Positions 12,728 through 22,920 of a DNA stretch of 64,000 nucleotides are shown in pieces. Source of the stretch: Capronia americana (Eukaryota; Ascomycota; Eurotiomycetes; Chaetothyriales; Herpotrichiellaceae). The notes under the pieces were generated by a model. That model worked only from the letters and a program-made list of their open reading frames with translations, was not told the origin of the DNA and did not search any database. How positions within the stretch are numbered: the first letter of the stretch is position 1; each line of letters opens with the position of its first letter. The stretch spans positions 806,001 through 870,000 of the forward strand of contig JADWQD010000012.1 of the NCBI GenBank assembly GCA_016110215.1. Reading direction: 5' to 3'. A program made the position numbers and the translations under genes.

Positions 12728-14113
12728 TCATATATGGATTAGCAGCCAGGAGCCTGATCGGTAGACATACATGGGGCACATGACAACTCACATGACCTTA
12801 TTCACCCCGTCTATCATTCTTCCCAGTCAGGCCGGCATTTCATCTCTTAATCCCAAACAGGCTCGCAGAATTCCCACCAGTGATCCTGTCGAAGAAGAAC
12901 CCCACGCTTATCAGGTTGAGAATGAGCGTAGAGCATGCAGAGAAAAGGAAGGGCCTACAGGTATTCCTGGCATTCCATCCGGCCTAACATGGCCCTGCTT
13001 GGCGTGATGCTTCAGCATCGAACGGCGGGATGATATGGGAGTGCGTGTAGATTCCTTCCCCCTTTATCTAGAATCACAGCCCGCTTGGCTCCGCCGTGGG
13101 GGCCTCACAGAATAGAAATAATGCTCGTCTGACTGAGGATTGCGATACCCATGACCATACGGGATTACGCCTGTGCGGTGGAGTCCGAGGTTAGAATAAC
13201 CACTGCCGCTCAGCTCTCGGCGCGCTTCCGGCCCATTCTCCCCGCCCAATAAAACGTTTCGTCCCTTACATTAGCCTCTCTAGGGATCAACGACATGCCC
13301 CCGAAGATTCGTCAACATGGCCGCAAGGCTCTCCTCGACTGCAAAATTCAAAGATATACCTCAATGGGTGAATATGGCCCAAGCTCTGGCAGGTATTCAC
13401 GGGGCTGCTGACCCCGAGTGCCAGAATATCCTGGGGCAGGATCACTCTATCACGGAGCCCAAGAAGGAGCAGGAGGATTCCAAATCAGCAATCTACTCTA
13501 CCGTGTAAAACGGAAAAGACAGGTAAGCGACACCTCGCCCATTTCAGCTCTTCCACTTCCAGCGTTCAATCATGGATGTTAGGAATCCACTCGCTCGATC
13601 CGGCTCATATTCATGCTCGCCGGCGCAGGGGAATCGACTCTAAATCGACTCTCTGATTGAGCAAATAGCGCTTTCTTGTTAGTGTAATACTCCTTGGTGT
13701 TGGGACTGTATTATCAGCACATCCACTCGGCAGGCTAGGTTTCTGGAGGCTCCTACCAAGCCCGACAAAACTTACCCAACACCAGGGAGTAAGACTGGAT
13801 AAGGCTGAGGATCGCTTGCCGAAGCGAGTGGTGGCTTTCGATATGACTCGAAATGGCAAGAAATACTACTACCAAATATATCCTCTCAGGCAAGGATGAG
13901 GTTTGGGTCTGTGCTGAGCTCCAGGGGGCTGTAGATATTCGCTGCCCCTTGATCATTTAAACGGTTGACAATGTTCTACAGATACCCGTGGCATCAAAGT
14001 CGTTCAACGGCCTTCAACATTTCAGACTTGAACAACGTCCTTGCGTCGCCTCGACTCTACAAAGCACAATCCCATTCTCCATCCAGCAATGCGACTGGCA
14101 CAAAGTTGTTGAA
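12728..14113. other. Intergenic region upstream of the HR-PKS
   Basis: This 1.4-kb gap holds the ABC gene's 3' UTR and the HR-PKS promoter. Around 13300-13510 short open stretches in more than one frame have protein-like composition, including an ATG-started 63-codon frame at 13317..13508, but I could not assemble a convincing gene or recognise a family. A decayed gene remnant is possible. Confidence 0.4.
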
Positions 14114-17100
14114 ATGTCTGACCAGAATGTTCCTCTCGCCATCGTTGGACTGGGCTGTCGATTACCAGGAGACGCCTCCAATCCTCCCAAATTCTGGGAC
14201 CTCCTCGAGAATGGACGAGGTTGGTCTCTACCACAGCAACTTTTTATTTCCATTTTGCTGACTGCGCCATCAGATGCTCATTCCGAGACCTCCTCACGTT
14301 GGAACTCAGACGCCTTCTACCACCCAAAGAAGAACACTCTCAATACGATTCCGACGCCTGGCGGACATTTCGTCAAGGGGGACGTATACGCCTTCGATGC
14401 TGCCTTTTTCAACATTCCCGCTGCCGAGGCTTTTGCCATGGATCCTCGACAGCGCATGACTCTGGAGGTGGTGTACGAGGCATTTGAGAGCGCCGGCATG
14501 CCCCTGGAGAAGGTCAAGGGGGGTCACACTGCCGTTTACGTGGGCGCCGGCACTTCCGACTACCAGGGTGTAATACAAAACGATCCAGAATATGCGCCCA
14601 AATACACACTCACTGGTATTTCACATGAAGTCCTTGCCAATCGTATCTCACACTACTTCGACCTTCATGGTCCGTCCATGACCGTTGAGACCGCTTGTTC
14701 CTCGTCGTTGGTCGCCATCCACCTAGCCTGTCAGAGCTTGCGAAACGGCGACGCCGACATGGCCGTCGCCGGCGGCATCAATCTCATCCTGCAGCCCGAG
14801 ATGACCATGCAGCTGTCGAATTTAGGGTTTTTGTCTCAGTTCGGCCACTGCCGATCCTTCGACGAGGCCGGCGATGGATACGGACGAGGTGAGGGTTGTG
14901 GGTTTGTCGTCCTCAAGCGACTCGCAGACGCAGAGCGCGACGGCGACCCAATCCGAGCTGTTGTTCGAGGCTCTGGCGTCAACTCGGACGGATGGACCCA
15001 GGGCATCACACTACCCAGCGCGATAGCGCAGGCTGCTCTTATTAGAGATGTCTACAAGGCCAGTGGGCTGGACATGGACTCGACCCAATATGTCGAGTGC
15101 CACGGCACCGGCACCAAGGTCGGTGACCCCATCGAGGTTCAGGCCATCCACGAGACTCTCGGCCAGACGGCCACGCCGTCACGGCGGTTGATAATCGGTT
15201 CCGTTAAACCCAACATTGGTCACCTGGAAGCCGGTGCCGCAGTGTCCGGTCTCATCAAAGGCGTCCTGGCCATGGAAAGGGGCATGATCCCTCCGCAAAT
15301 CTACCTCGACAGCCTCAACACCAAAATTCCGTTCGACGAATGGAACATAGCCGTCCCCCGGAAATTGACTCCTTGGCCTGTCGTCCCTGTCAAGCGGATG
15401 AGCTTGTCCTCTTTTGGCATGGGCGGGACGAACGCGCACATCATTCTGGAGGGTGTCGATAAGAGGAAGGGTCACCCTCTCCTCACTAAGAACAAGCTCA
15501 CCAACAGTTTCATCGCTAAAGAGCGCATATTGGACAAGAAGCGCCTCTTCACCTTCTCTGCCTTCGACCAGGCGGGCTTGGAGCGTGTTGCCAAAACTTT
15601 GGCCGATCACCTCGACAGCCTTGGTTCCGCTGCTTTCGACCCGAGCTACCTCGCCAACCTGGCCTACACCCTGGGCGAGGGCCGGTCCAGGCTGTCGTGG
15701 AAGACAACTTGCTTTGCCGAGCACGGCCACGAACTGCGTGAAAAGCTGGATGGTCTCACAGGCGGGAGTGCTGTTCGCTCCAATACTCAGCCTCGCATCT
15801 GCTATGTGTTTACTGGTCAAGGCGCACAGTGGGCTGGCATGGGCGTCGAGCTGCTGGACCGCAAAGTCTTTGGCTCATCAGTTGCCAAGTCGGTGCAGTA
15901 CCTCCACGAGTACGGATGCGAGTGGGACGTTGTTGAGGAGCTCCGGCGCCCTGCCGAGAAGTCTCGCCTTGGACAGCCACACATCTCGCAGCCCATCTGT
16001 ACAGTCCTGCAGATTGCCCTGGTCGATGAGCTCAAGAGCTGGGGAATCAACCCTCTCAAGTGCGTTGGTCACTCGTCCGGCGAGATAGGTGGGGCCTATG
16101 CCGTCGGTACTCTAAGTCACAAGCATGCCATTGCTGTCGCTTACTTCCGAGGGCAGGCATCGTCTCTGATCAAAGAAACCCGTCCTGACCTGGAGGGAGG
16201 CATGATGGCCGTTGGCATGAGCCGAGAGGATGCCGAGGACTGGATTTCAAAAGTCGACTTGGGCAAGGTGGGCGTTGCATGCGTCAACTCTCCCGAGTCG
16301 GTCACCATTTCAGGCGACGTTTCCGGTCTCGACCAGCTCCTGCCAATGCTCGAGGCGGAAAAGATATTCGCTCGCAAGCTAAAGGTCGGGGTTGCATACC
16401 ATTCTCACCATATGAACGAAGTCATGTCGGAGTATCTGGCGGATATTGCTGACATTGAGGTTCTGCGCCCTGCAGGCGAGGCCGCCCAGATGATCTCCTC
16501 AGTCACTGGCAGCCTTGTCGACCCCGAAGACCTTGGACCCTACTACTGGGTCCGCAACCTGGTGTCCCCTGTCGAGTTTGCCGATGCTCTCGTTGAGCTT
16601 GTCACGCCCGCAGGTAGCCCCTCCAAGGATGTCAGCCCGGCCAACACGGTGGACTTGATCATCGAACTGGGCCCTCACTCGGCTCTCGGCGGTCCAATCC
16701 AGCAAATTCTCGGCGCTGCTGGCATCAAAGGAGTCAGCTACGCCGCGGCTCTCAAACGTGGTCATGATGGGTTAGGCACGGTCTTCAAGCTCGCGGCTGA
16801 CCTGTTCATCAAGGGCGCCCCTCTCAACGTCCGGAGCGTCAACGAGGACGACAACTGTAAGGTGCTGGTCGACTTGCCTCCTTATCCATGGAACCACAGT
16901 AAGACTTTCAACGCCGAATCTCGCATGAGCATCGACAACCACACACGCAAACAACCCCGCAAGTCTCTCATCGGCGCTCCCATGCCCATGACTGACGAGG
17001 ACGAACACGTTTGGCGCAGCTTCCTGTCTCTGGACGACGAGCCTTGGATCCGCGATCACAAGCTCAACTCCATGGTGCTCTTCCCGGCGGCGGGGCTACT

Positions 17101-20100
17101 GTCGATGGTGCTCCAGGCCGCTCAACAGATGACAGACCCGGGAAAGGTGGTCCGCGCCTTCAAGATGCGTGACGTGACTTTCATGACGGCCATGCTGATG
17201 AACGAGGACATCCCAACCGAGGTGATCCTTCACATCCGGCCGCACATCGTCTCTACGGCCGCCTTCAATCCCCATACTTGGTGGGAGTTCACCATCGCGT
17301 CCTGTATCGGCCGTGACCAGAGTCTCCGTGACAACTGTCGTGGTCTGATGATGATTGACTACACCGACGGCAGCGAACAGATGAAGTCTGAGCTGGCGCA
17401 CACTACCGAGCAGCGCGGCGCCGAATACAAGCGGGTCCTCGCGCAGTGCCCTGACACCTTCGACAAGGCCGCGATGTACGAAGCTGCCCGAAAGGTGTCG
17501 TGGTTCTTCGGGCCCCTCTTTCAGACAGTCGACAATTTACACCCTGGCAAGGAAAAATGTACCTACGATGTCTTCATCCAGGATTGCGGTCCGACTTACA
17601 GCGACCACCTTATCGAGCGTCCATATCTCATCCACCCGGCAGTGCTCGATGCCGTCTTCCAGTCCCAACTCGGTACTACTTACACCGAAGACAAGACACT
17701 CGATCTCTCAAAGTCCAGGGTGCCTACTGCCATCGGAGAGTTCGAAATTGCGGCTGATATACCCGCCGACGTCGGGACTTGTTTCAAGACGTTCTGCACC
17801 TCCCAGCGTCAGGGCTTCAAGGACACTGTGGCGGACGTGTACTGGCTCGACGAGAGCTTGTCGAAGGTGTACGCCTCGGTCAGGGGCTACTGCTCTACGG
17901 AGGTGTCGTCCACTGTCGAAGCCGAAGTAGGGAGAGTTTCAGAGACCTCGAACCTCTGCACGGCCGCACACTGGGACTTCAGCCTAGACCTGCTCGAGCC
18001 GGAGGAGATGAAAGCCATCCTGGCTGCTGCCGCCTCGCCGATTGAGGCTACCCGCAGGATGGTCGGCATCATTCTGCATGCTGACCCGTCGCTCACTGTT
18101 CTCGAACTCCTCGCCGATGCCGACACCTCCAACAGCATCATGTCTCATGTCCTGAAAACTCCCTCTTTCCCTGGCCAGCTCCGCTACGCAATTGCCGGGC
18201 CCCAGGGCGGAGCCGTTGCCAATGCCTTCTACCTTGGTGACGCAGAGACTTCTGTGCCACCCGACGTCGCTGCAGCAGATCTGATTGTCGTCTCTCCTCT
18301 ATGCGAGTGTGTGGAAGGCTTTAGCGATGCCCTCAAGAAGATGGTATCCCTGGCGAAGCCCAAGGCCACGGTTGTTTGCACGGCCAACATCGAGATTTCT
18401 CAACCTATCCTGTTTGACGTGGGCTACTCCTCCAAGCTGTGCTCTGGAATCTACAGGATCCCTGCCGAGCTGACCGCCAACGGCGTCGAGGCCAACCCTG
18501 AAGTCGTCATCGTCACGTCTCCAAATGATGGCGACGTCAGCAAGAAGTTGGCCTTTGAGCTCATGCAAGCCCTGGCCGCGACAAACCACACTGTCAAAGT
18601 GCTGCCGTGGGACGAAAGTATCGTGTCTGCGGTGGAGGGGAAGTCCGTAATCTCGCTCATGGAGGTCGAGAAGCCTTTTCTTGACGATCTGTCCGAGGAC
18701 GGCTTTGCCTCTTTGCAAGGTGCAATCCTCAAGGCCAATAGGCTCCTCTGGCTCACACTCGGTGACGACCCTGTCTACAACATGATTGACGGCCTTGCCC
18801 GCGTTGTCCGCGGCGAAGTTGCCAGCGTGCGGCTCGATGTACTGCATTTGTCCACAGGTACGGGTCTCGGCCATGGTGCCAGCCTTGCCGCTCGGGTTCT
18901 CCAGTCGACCTCCAAGGACACGGAATTCCGCGAGTGTAACGGGGCAATAACAGTCAGCAGACTGAGTCTGGATCACAAGCAGAACACCGACGTCGATCAT
19001 CATCTCCGGGACTGGACTGGCGTCGCTCCTCTGATCGACCATGCTGGCCCTCGACGCCTGACTATAGGGAAGCCAGGCCTATTGGACACGCTCCATTTCG
19101 TTCGTGACAACCGATGGCTTGGAAAGCCGCTTGGCGAGCGAGAAGTGGAAATCCAGGTCAAGGCGTCGGGCGTCAACTTCCGCGACGTCATGTCCTCGAT
19201 GGGGATGCTCAACGACTCTTTCATCGGTCTTGAAATCGCGGGAGTCGTCCAGTCGGTCGGCAACAAAGTCTCTCGCCTCAAGGCCGGTGACCGTGTCGCC
19301 GCTTGCTGCACCGGTGCCCATGCCACTCTCTTGCGGACACACGAAGTGGCCTGCGCCAAGATCCCCGACGACATGACGTTTGAGACCGCAGCTGCTTTGT
19401 CCGTCGTCCACACCACGGCCTACCACGCGCTTGTCAACCTGGCCAAGCTGCGCAAAGGGCAATCGATCCTGATCCATGCGGCCGCCGGCGGAGTGGGCCA
19501 GGCTGCCATTCAACTGGCCAAACATCTGGGCTTGGTGATCTACGCCACTGTGGGCTCTGAGCAGAAGCGAAGGCTGCTCATCGAGACCTATGGCGTTCAC
19601 CCAGGCCACATCTTCTATTCCCGCGACACCTCTTTCGTCCTCGGCATCAAGCGTGTCACCAACGGGCGCGGGGTCGACTGCATCCTCAACTCCCTGTCCG
19701 GTGAACTACTCCGCCAATCCTGGTATTGCCTGGCCAACTTCGGGACCTTTATCGAGATCGGTTTGCGTGACATTGTGAGCAATACTCGCCTGGACATGAG
19801 ACCTTTCATGCAGAATGCCACTTTCACCTTCTTCAACCTGCTACTCGTGATGCAGCAGATGCCTGACGTGATGGGCGAGATATTCACTGGAGTCTATGAC
19901 CTGGTCCGCCGGGGTGTATTGACCGCTCCCTCCAGCCTCACGACCTTCCCAGTGGGCGAGGTAGAGGACGCCTTCCGGCTAATGCAGAGCGGGCGACATC
20001 TGGGCAAGCTAGTGCTTTCCATGGGCGCGAAGCCAGAAGTCCAAGTCTTGCACGAGGCGGCTTCCTCTCTCAAGCTGGACCCCAATGCCACGTACCTACT

Positions 20101-21217
20101 CGTCGGAGGCCTCGGAGGTCTCGGTCGTTCCCTCGCCGGGATGTTCGTTGACAGCGGAGCGCGCAGCATCGCCTTTGTTTCCCGGTCCGGCGGCGACGGC
20201 GGCGCGGAGGCCAAGAAGGCCATTGCATTCCTTAAGGCTCGGCCAGGTGTCTCTGTCAAGGCATACAAAGCAGACATAGCCGACAAGTCGTCGCTTGAGA
20301 ATGCCATGGCGCAATGCGAAGCCGAACTTCCTCCGGTCAAGGGAGTCGTCCAATTGGCCATGGTGTTGAGAGACGCGCTGTTTGAAACGATGACCTACAC
20401 TGATTGGAACACGGCGCTGCGTCCCAAGGTCCACGGCACCCGCAATCTGCACGAATATTTCGGCGCAGAGAGACCGTTGGATTTCATGATGTTCCTTAGC
20501 TCCTGCGCCGGCGTCTTCGGCAATCAAGGACAGGCCAACTACGCCGCCGGCAACACATACCAGGACGAGCTGGCGACGTCCCGCCGCAGCAAAGGCCTCA
20601 AGGCGGTGTCGGTCGACTTGGGAATCATGCAGGACGTTGGTGTGGTCGCTGAAACCGGGGCCAAAGGATTTCTGGCCGTGTGGGAAAAAGCCATCGGAAT
20701 CCACGAGCCCGTGTTCCACGCCCTGATGCGGTCGATCATCAATGGACAGACAGGGCCCGGAGCCGCCGACTTCCCAGCCCAGATCATCACGGGCCTACCT
20801 ACGGCTGATATCATGCTCGAGCACGGGCTCCCCAGACCTTACCTGTTCGACGATCCCAGGATGGCTCCTCTGGCTCTGGCAACCGTGTCGGGAGGCGGTG
20901 CAAACGGGGCTGGCGGTGCCTCCGGGTCCATTGAGAGCAGGCTGAATGATGTCGACAGCATCGAAGCCGCCGCCGGGATCATCACGGAGGCGCTGGTGCA
21001 AAAGACGGCCGACATGCTTCAGATGGAGGCCTCCGAGGTGGACCCGACCAGGCCGCTATACCTGTACGGCATCGACTCGCTGGTGGCCATCGAGCTGCGG
21101 AACTGGATCTTGCGCGAGATGAAGGCGAACATGGTCCTCCCTGAGATCCTCGCCGCCACGCCCATGGAGAAGTTCGCCGCCCAGATTGCCAGCAACAGCA
21201 AATTGGTGGTCGTTTGA
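14114..21217 (+). CDS. Highly reducing polyketide synthase (KS-AT-DH-ψMT-ER-KR-ACP)
   Basis: Iterative type I PKS expected to make the reduced chain handed to the SAT domain of the neighbouring NR-PKS. The ATG at 14114 immediately precedes the KS motif AIVGLGCRLPG. An in-frame 54-nt intron is proposed at 14220..14273, giving 2349 aa; without it the protein gains 18 odd residues within the KS. Domains: KS ~10-435 (Cys177 in ETACSSS); AT ~545-880 (Ser636 in GHSSGE); DH ~934-1215 (His964 in DHKLNS, Asp1161 in HPAVLDAVF); ~1280-1600 a degenerate methyltransferase-like region lacking the glycine-rich SAM loop; ER ~1636-1951 (HAAAGGVGQAA); KR ~1975-2150 (GGLGGLGRSLA, Tyr2125 in GQANYAAGN); ACP with Ser2304 in GIDSLVAIEL. 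Length and order fit HR partners of benzenediol-lactone pathways. It has no release domain, consistent with transfer to the NR-PKS. Number of cycles and reduction pattern cannot be read. Confidence 0.95.
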   Translation: MSDQNVPLAIVGLGCRLPGDASNPPKFWDLLENGRGWSLPQQLFISILLTAPSDAHSETSSRWNSDAFYHPKKNTLNTIPTPGGHFVKGDVYAFDAAFFNIPAAEAFAMDPRQRMTLEVVYEAFESAGMPLEKVKGGHTAVYVGAGTSDYQGVIQNDPEYAPKYTLTGISHEVLANRISHYFDLHGPSMTVETACSSSLVAIHLACQSLRNGDADMAVAGGINLILQPEMTMQLSNLGFLSQFGHCRSFDEAGDGYGRGEGCGFVVLKRLADAERDGDPIRAVVRGSGVNSDGWTQGITLPSAIAQAALIRDVYKASGLDMDSTQYVECHGTGTKVGDPIEVQAIHETLGQTATPSRRLIIGSVKPNIGHLEAGAAVSGLIKGVLAMERGMIPPQIYLDSLNTKIPFDEWNIAVPRKLTPWPVVPVKRMSLSSFGMGGTNAHIILEGVDKRKGHPLLTKNKLTNSFIAKERILDKKRLFTFSAFDQAGLERVAKTLADHLDSLGSAAFDPSYLANLAYTLGEGRSRLSWKTTCFAEHGHELREKLDGLTGGSAVRSNTQPRICYVFTGQGAQWAGMGVELLDRKVFGSSVAKSVQYLHEYGCEWDVVEELRRPAEKSRLGQPHISQPICTVLQIALVDELKSWGINPLKCVGHSSGEIGGAYAVGTLSHKHAIAVAYFRGQASSLIKETRPDLEGGMMAVGMSREDAEDWISKVDLGKVGVACVNSPESVTISGDVSGLDQLLPMLEAEKIFARKLKVGVAYHSHHMNEVMSEYLADIADIEVLRPAGEAAQMISSVTGSLVDPEDLGPYYWVRNLVSPVEFADALVELVTPAGSPSKDVSPANTVDLIIELGPHSALGGPIQQILGAAGIKGVSYAAALKRGHDGLGTVFKLAADLFIKGAPLNVRSVNEDDNCKVLVDLPPYPWNHSKTFNAESRMSIDNHTRKQPRKSLIGAPMPMTDEDEHVWRSFLSLDDEPWIRDHKLNSMVLFPAAGLLSMVLQAAQQMTDPGKVVRAFKMRDVTFMTAMLMNEDIPTEVILHIRPHIVSTAAFNPHTWWEFTIASCIGRDQSLRDNCRGLMMIDYTDGSEQMKSELAHTTEQRGAEYKRVLAQCPDTFDKAAMYEAARKVSWFFGPLFQTVDNLHPGKEKCTYDVFIQDCGPTYSDHLIERPYLIHPAVLDAVFQSQLGTTYTEDKTLDLSKSRVPTAIGEFEIAADIPADVGTCFKTFCTSQRQGFKDTVADVYWLDESLSKVYASVRGYCSTEVSSTVEAEVGRVSETSNLCTAAHWDFSLDLLEPEEMKAILAAAASPIEATRRMVGIILHADPSLTVLELLADADTSNSIMSHVLKTPSFPGQLRYAIAGPQGGAVANAFYLGDAETSVPPDVAAADLIVVSPLCECVEGFSDALKKMVSLAKPKATVVCTANIEISQPILFDVGYSSKLCSGIYRIPAELTANGVEANPEVVIVTSPNDGDVSKKLAFELMQALAATNHTVKVLPWDESIVSAVEGKSVISLMEVEKPFLDDLSEDGFASLQGAILKANRLLWLTLGDDPVYNMIDGLARVVRGEVASVRLDVLHLSTGTGLGHGASLAARVLQSTSKDTEFRECNGAITVSRLSLDHKQNTDVDHHLRDWTGVAPLIDHAGPRRLTIGKPGLLDTLHFVRDNRWLGKPLGEREVEIQVKASGVNFRDVMSSMGMLNDSFIGLEIAGVVQSVGNKVSRLKAGDRVAACCTGAHATLLRTHEVACAKIPDDMTFETAAALSVVHTTAYHALVNLAKLRKGQSILIHAAAGGVGQAAIQLAKHLGLVIYATVGSEQKRRLLIETYGVHPGHIFYSRDTSFVLGIKRVTNGRGVDCILNSLSGELLRQSWYCLANFGTFIEIGLRDIVSNTRLDMRPFMQNATFTFFNLLLVMQQMPDVMGEIFTGVYDLVRRGVLTAPSSLTTFPVGEVEDAFRLMQSGRHLGKLVLSMGAKPEVQVLHEAASSLKLDPNATYLLVGGLGGLGRSLAGMFVDSGARSIAFVSRSGGDGGAEAKKAIAFLKARPGVSVKAYKADIADKSSLENAMAQCEAELPPVKGVVQLAMVLRDALFETMTYTDWNTALRPKVHGTRNLHEYFGAERPLDFMMFLSSCAGVFGNQGQANYAAGNTYQDELATSRRSKGLKAVSVDLGIMQDVGVVAETGAKGFLAVWEKAIGIHEPVFHALMRSIINGQTGPGAADFPAQIITGLPTADIMLEHGLPRPYLFDDPRMAPLALATVSGGGANGAGGASGSIESRLNDVDSIEAAAGIITEALVQKTADMLQMEASEVDPTRPLYLYGIDSLVAIELRNWILREMKANMVLPEILAATPMEKFAAQIASNSKLVVV
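14220..14273 (+). other. Probable in-frame intron in the HR-PKS
   Basis: Donor GTTGGT, a CTGAC branch-like sequence and acceptor TCAG enclose 54 nt, a multiple of three with no stop. The peptide it would encode (WSLPQQLFISILLT...) breaks the conserved stretch between the KS motifs FWDLL and RWNSDAFYHP. Removing it restores the usual spacing. The donor is not perfect, so retention cannot be excluded. Confidence 0.65.
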
Positions 21218-22105
21218 TCAAGCCTAGCAAGGCCTCCAGTTTTGGTTTGGAGTACGAGTTACTGGGTAAGTTTTGTACCGGAGTGCAATGGCATATTTGG
21301 ACAGTAGGGTCAGTTTTATCCTTTAGTGTCTCCTACTTCGGACAGTCAGTACCTCCGCAAAGAAGGTTCGAAAGTGAATTTCAGCACTGTTACATTTGAT
21401 CCTTCTCGAAGCAAGCAGATTCACAAGCAAAGTGAAGTCCAACTGCTGTGTCGTAACACAATTTCACATGCTACCGTAGAGGAATTGCTCGAGTACGCGT
21501 TGAAGAATATCGACCTCACCGACCGCAACCTCATAACTTCGTTACTGAACAACACAGCTAGCCCGTGGTGGAGTCTAGGTTAGATTGTGGCCATGTCACC
21601 ATGTCGCAGAAGAGTACGAATCATTCTCACTTCTTGAGCCCAAGCTCTGAGTCAGCAACCTTGCCTAGATACATCTATGGGCCAGACGACGGATGTGCCT
21701 GGATGAAATTCGGGTACTGTGAGCTCTGAATTCAACCAGGGCGCATGGGCATTTCACAACTGCCGCGCGACGACTGGGGCGGACCTTGACCTTCTGATGG
21801 CGGCCCTGCCGAGTAAAGGCTACAGCAGATAGTCTTGTTCTCAAAACATAACTTGAAGTTGAACGTGAAGTGAAGGACGAATGCACGGTCGTTGATACCT
21901 ATGTATGTATATCTCGTACCTTCGTAGCCGCGACGGATCCCCGCGCGCTTCACTCCGCATCCAATACCAACCAACACAACCCCAATTGACCCAAAGCAAA
22001 ACATTTGTCCCGCGTGTCCTCCGGTACCTGTACCTATCGAGGAGTCGGCACCTCAGCGAAACATCCCGTCCCGTCCGTCCTCTCAAAGTTGCTTGCTTCC
22101 CCAAA
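21218..22105. other. Border between PKS cluster and conserved genes
   Basis: Contains the HR-PKS 3' end and the cdc26 promoter. A frame open from 21308 to 21583 without an ATG has plausible protein composition (VEELLEYALKNIDLTDRN) but no recognised family and no clear splice partners, so it is treated as a possible relic only. Nothing else was seen. Confidence 0.4.
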
Positions 22106-22417
22106 ATGCTCCGCCGCAAACCCACCGCCCTCACCATCACGGCCGAAGACATCGCCTCGTTCGAGGAAGCCCACGCCCGCCGCCTCGCGTACCTGCGCTA
22201 CAAGAAGACGGGCGACGACCCCGAGGGACTGTTTCGCAACGGCGCCGGTCCCGAGCTCCAACACGGGGGGACGGAGTCGCAACAAGTGAGCGCGGAGCAG
22301 CAACAAGCCACCACGGCGGTGGATCCCAACGACGAGTTGAAGCCGCTGCCGGGGGATAAAGCGAGAATCGTGAGGGGGAGGGAGGAGCGGATCATGGGCA
22401 ACGGCAATGCGAGATGA
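22106..22417 (+). CDS. cdc26: Anaphase-promoting complex subunit Cdc26
   Basis: A 103-residue protein. Its N-terminus MLRRKPTALTITAEDIASFE matches the signature MLRRKPT..L....DI..FE of Cdc26, which binds TPR subunits of the APC/C (Apc6/Cdc16) and stabilises the ubiquitin ligase that drives anaphase and mitotic exit. The rest is hydrophilic and Gln/Ala-rich, as usual in this family. The frame stays open upstream, but the start is set at the ATG in context AAAATGCTC because the family begins exactly there. No intron is needed. It is convergent with rpn10, another ubiquitin-proteasome gene, 503 bp away. As a conserved single-copy gene it marks the right border of the polyketide cluster. Confidence 0.9.
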   Translation: MLRRKPTALTITAEDIASFEEAHARRLAYLRYKKTGDDPEGLFRNGAGPELQHGGTESQQVSAEQQQATTAVDPNDELKPLPGDKARIVRGREERIMGNGNAR

Positions 22418-22920
22418 GTGCGAGAAGGGGGAATTTGACAGAGAAAAAAAAACGATTCTGCATATTTGAATCTTGGATACTCCAGTGCCGATGGGACAGC
22501 TGCCCTGGCAGTTCAAGAGGAAGCCAGGAATGATCAAACCCAACGACGACCTCGCGGGCACAATTTCCGGCGCGGCGAGGCGAGATCAAGAAAGAACATC
22601 CTCGTCGTGCGCACCTGACAGGCGCTGACCGACAAAGTGCAAATGTGGTTATCGGGTTGGAGGCAATCACGATCGAGGATATGCACAAGACTGCTACTTC
22701 GTGTTTGGATTTAGCCTGGATATCTCAACGTGGTGAGATACGACTTTGCTAGGACGGATACTAGCTCACAGTTTAACGGGACGGGAATAATTCTCAGGAA
22801 GAATCAGCCTGCGCATGCCTCGAACGACTTGGTGTATCTCCCCAATCGGTCAATCAGACCAGAAGATATTACAGTGTCTATCCCAGCCTCGGTGGTACAA
22901 ATACAGAGAGACGAACGTCT
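22418..22920. other. Convergent 3' region of cdc26 and rpn10
   Basis: Half a kilobase between two tail-to-tail genes with no coding signal. It should contain both 3' UTRs. Confidence 0.5.

Noticed and set aside
13988..14113. Extension of the HR-PKS N-terminus to 13988
   Set aside because: The frame is open but starts with GTG, not ATG, and the added residues do not resemble an HR-PKS N-terminus. The ATG at 14114 directly precedes the conserved KS start.
21905..22105. Longer N-terminus for Cdc26
   Set aside because: The frame is open upstream, but the family begins exactly with MLRRKPT, and the upstream translation is low-quality.
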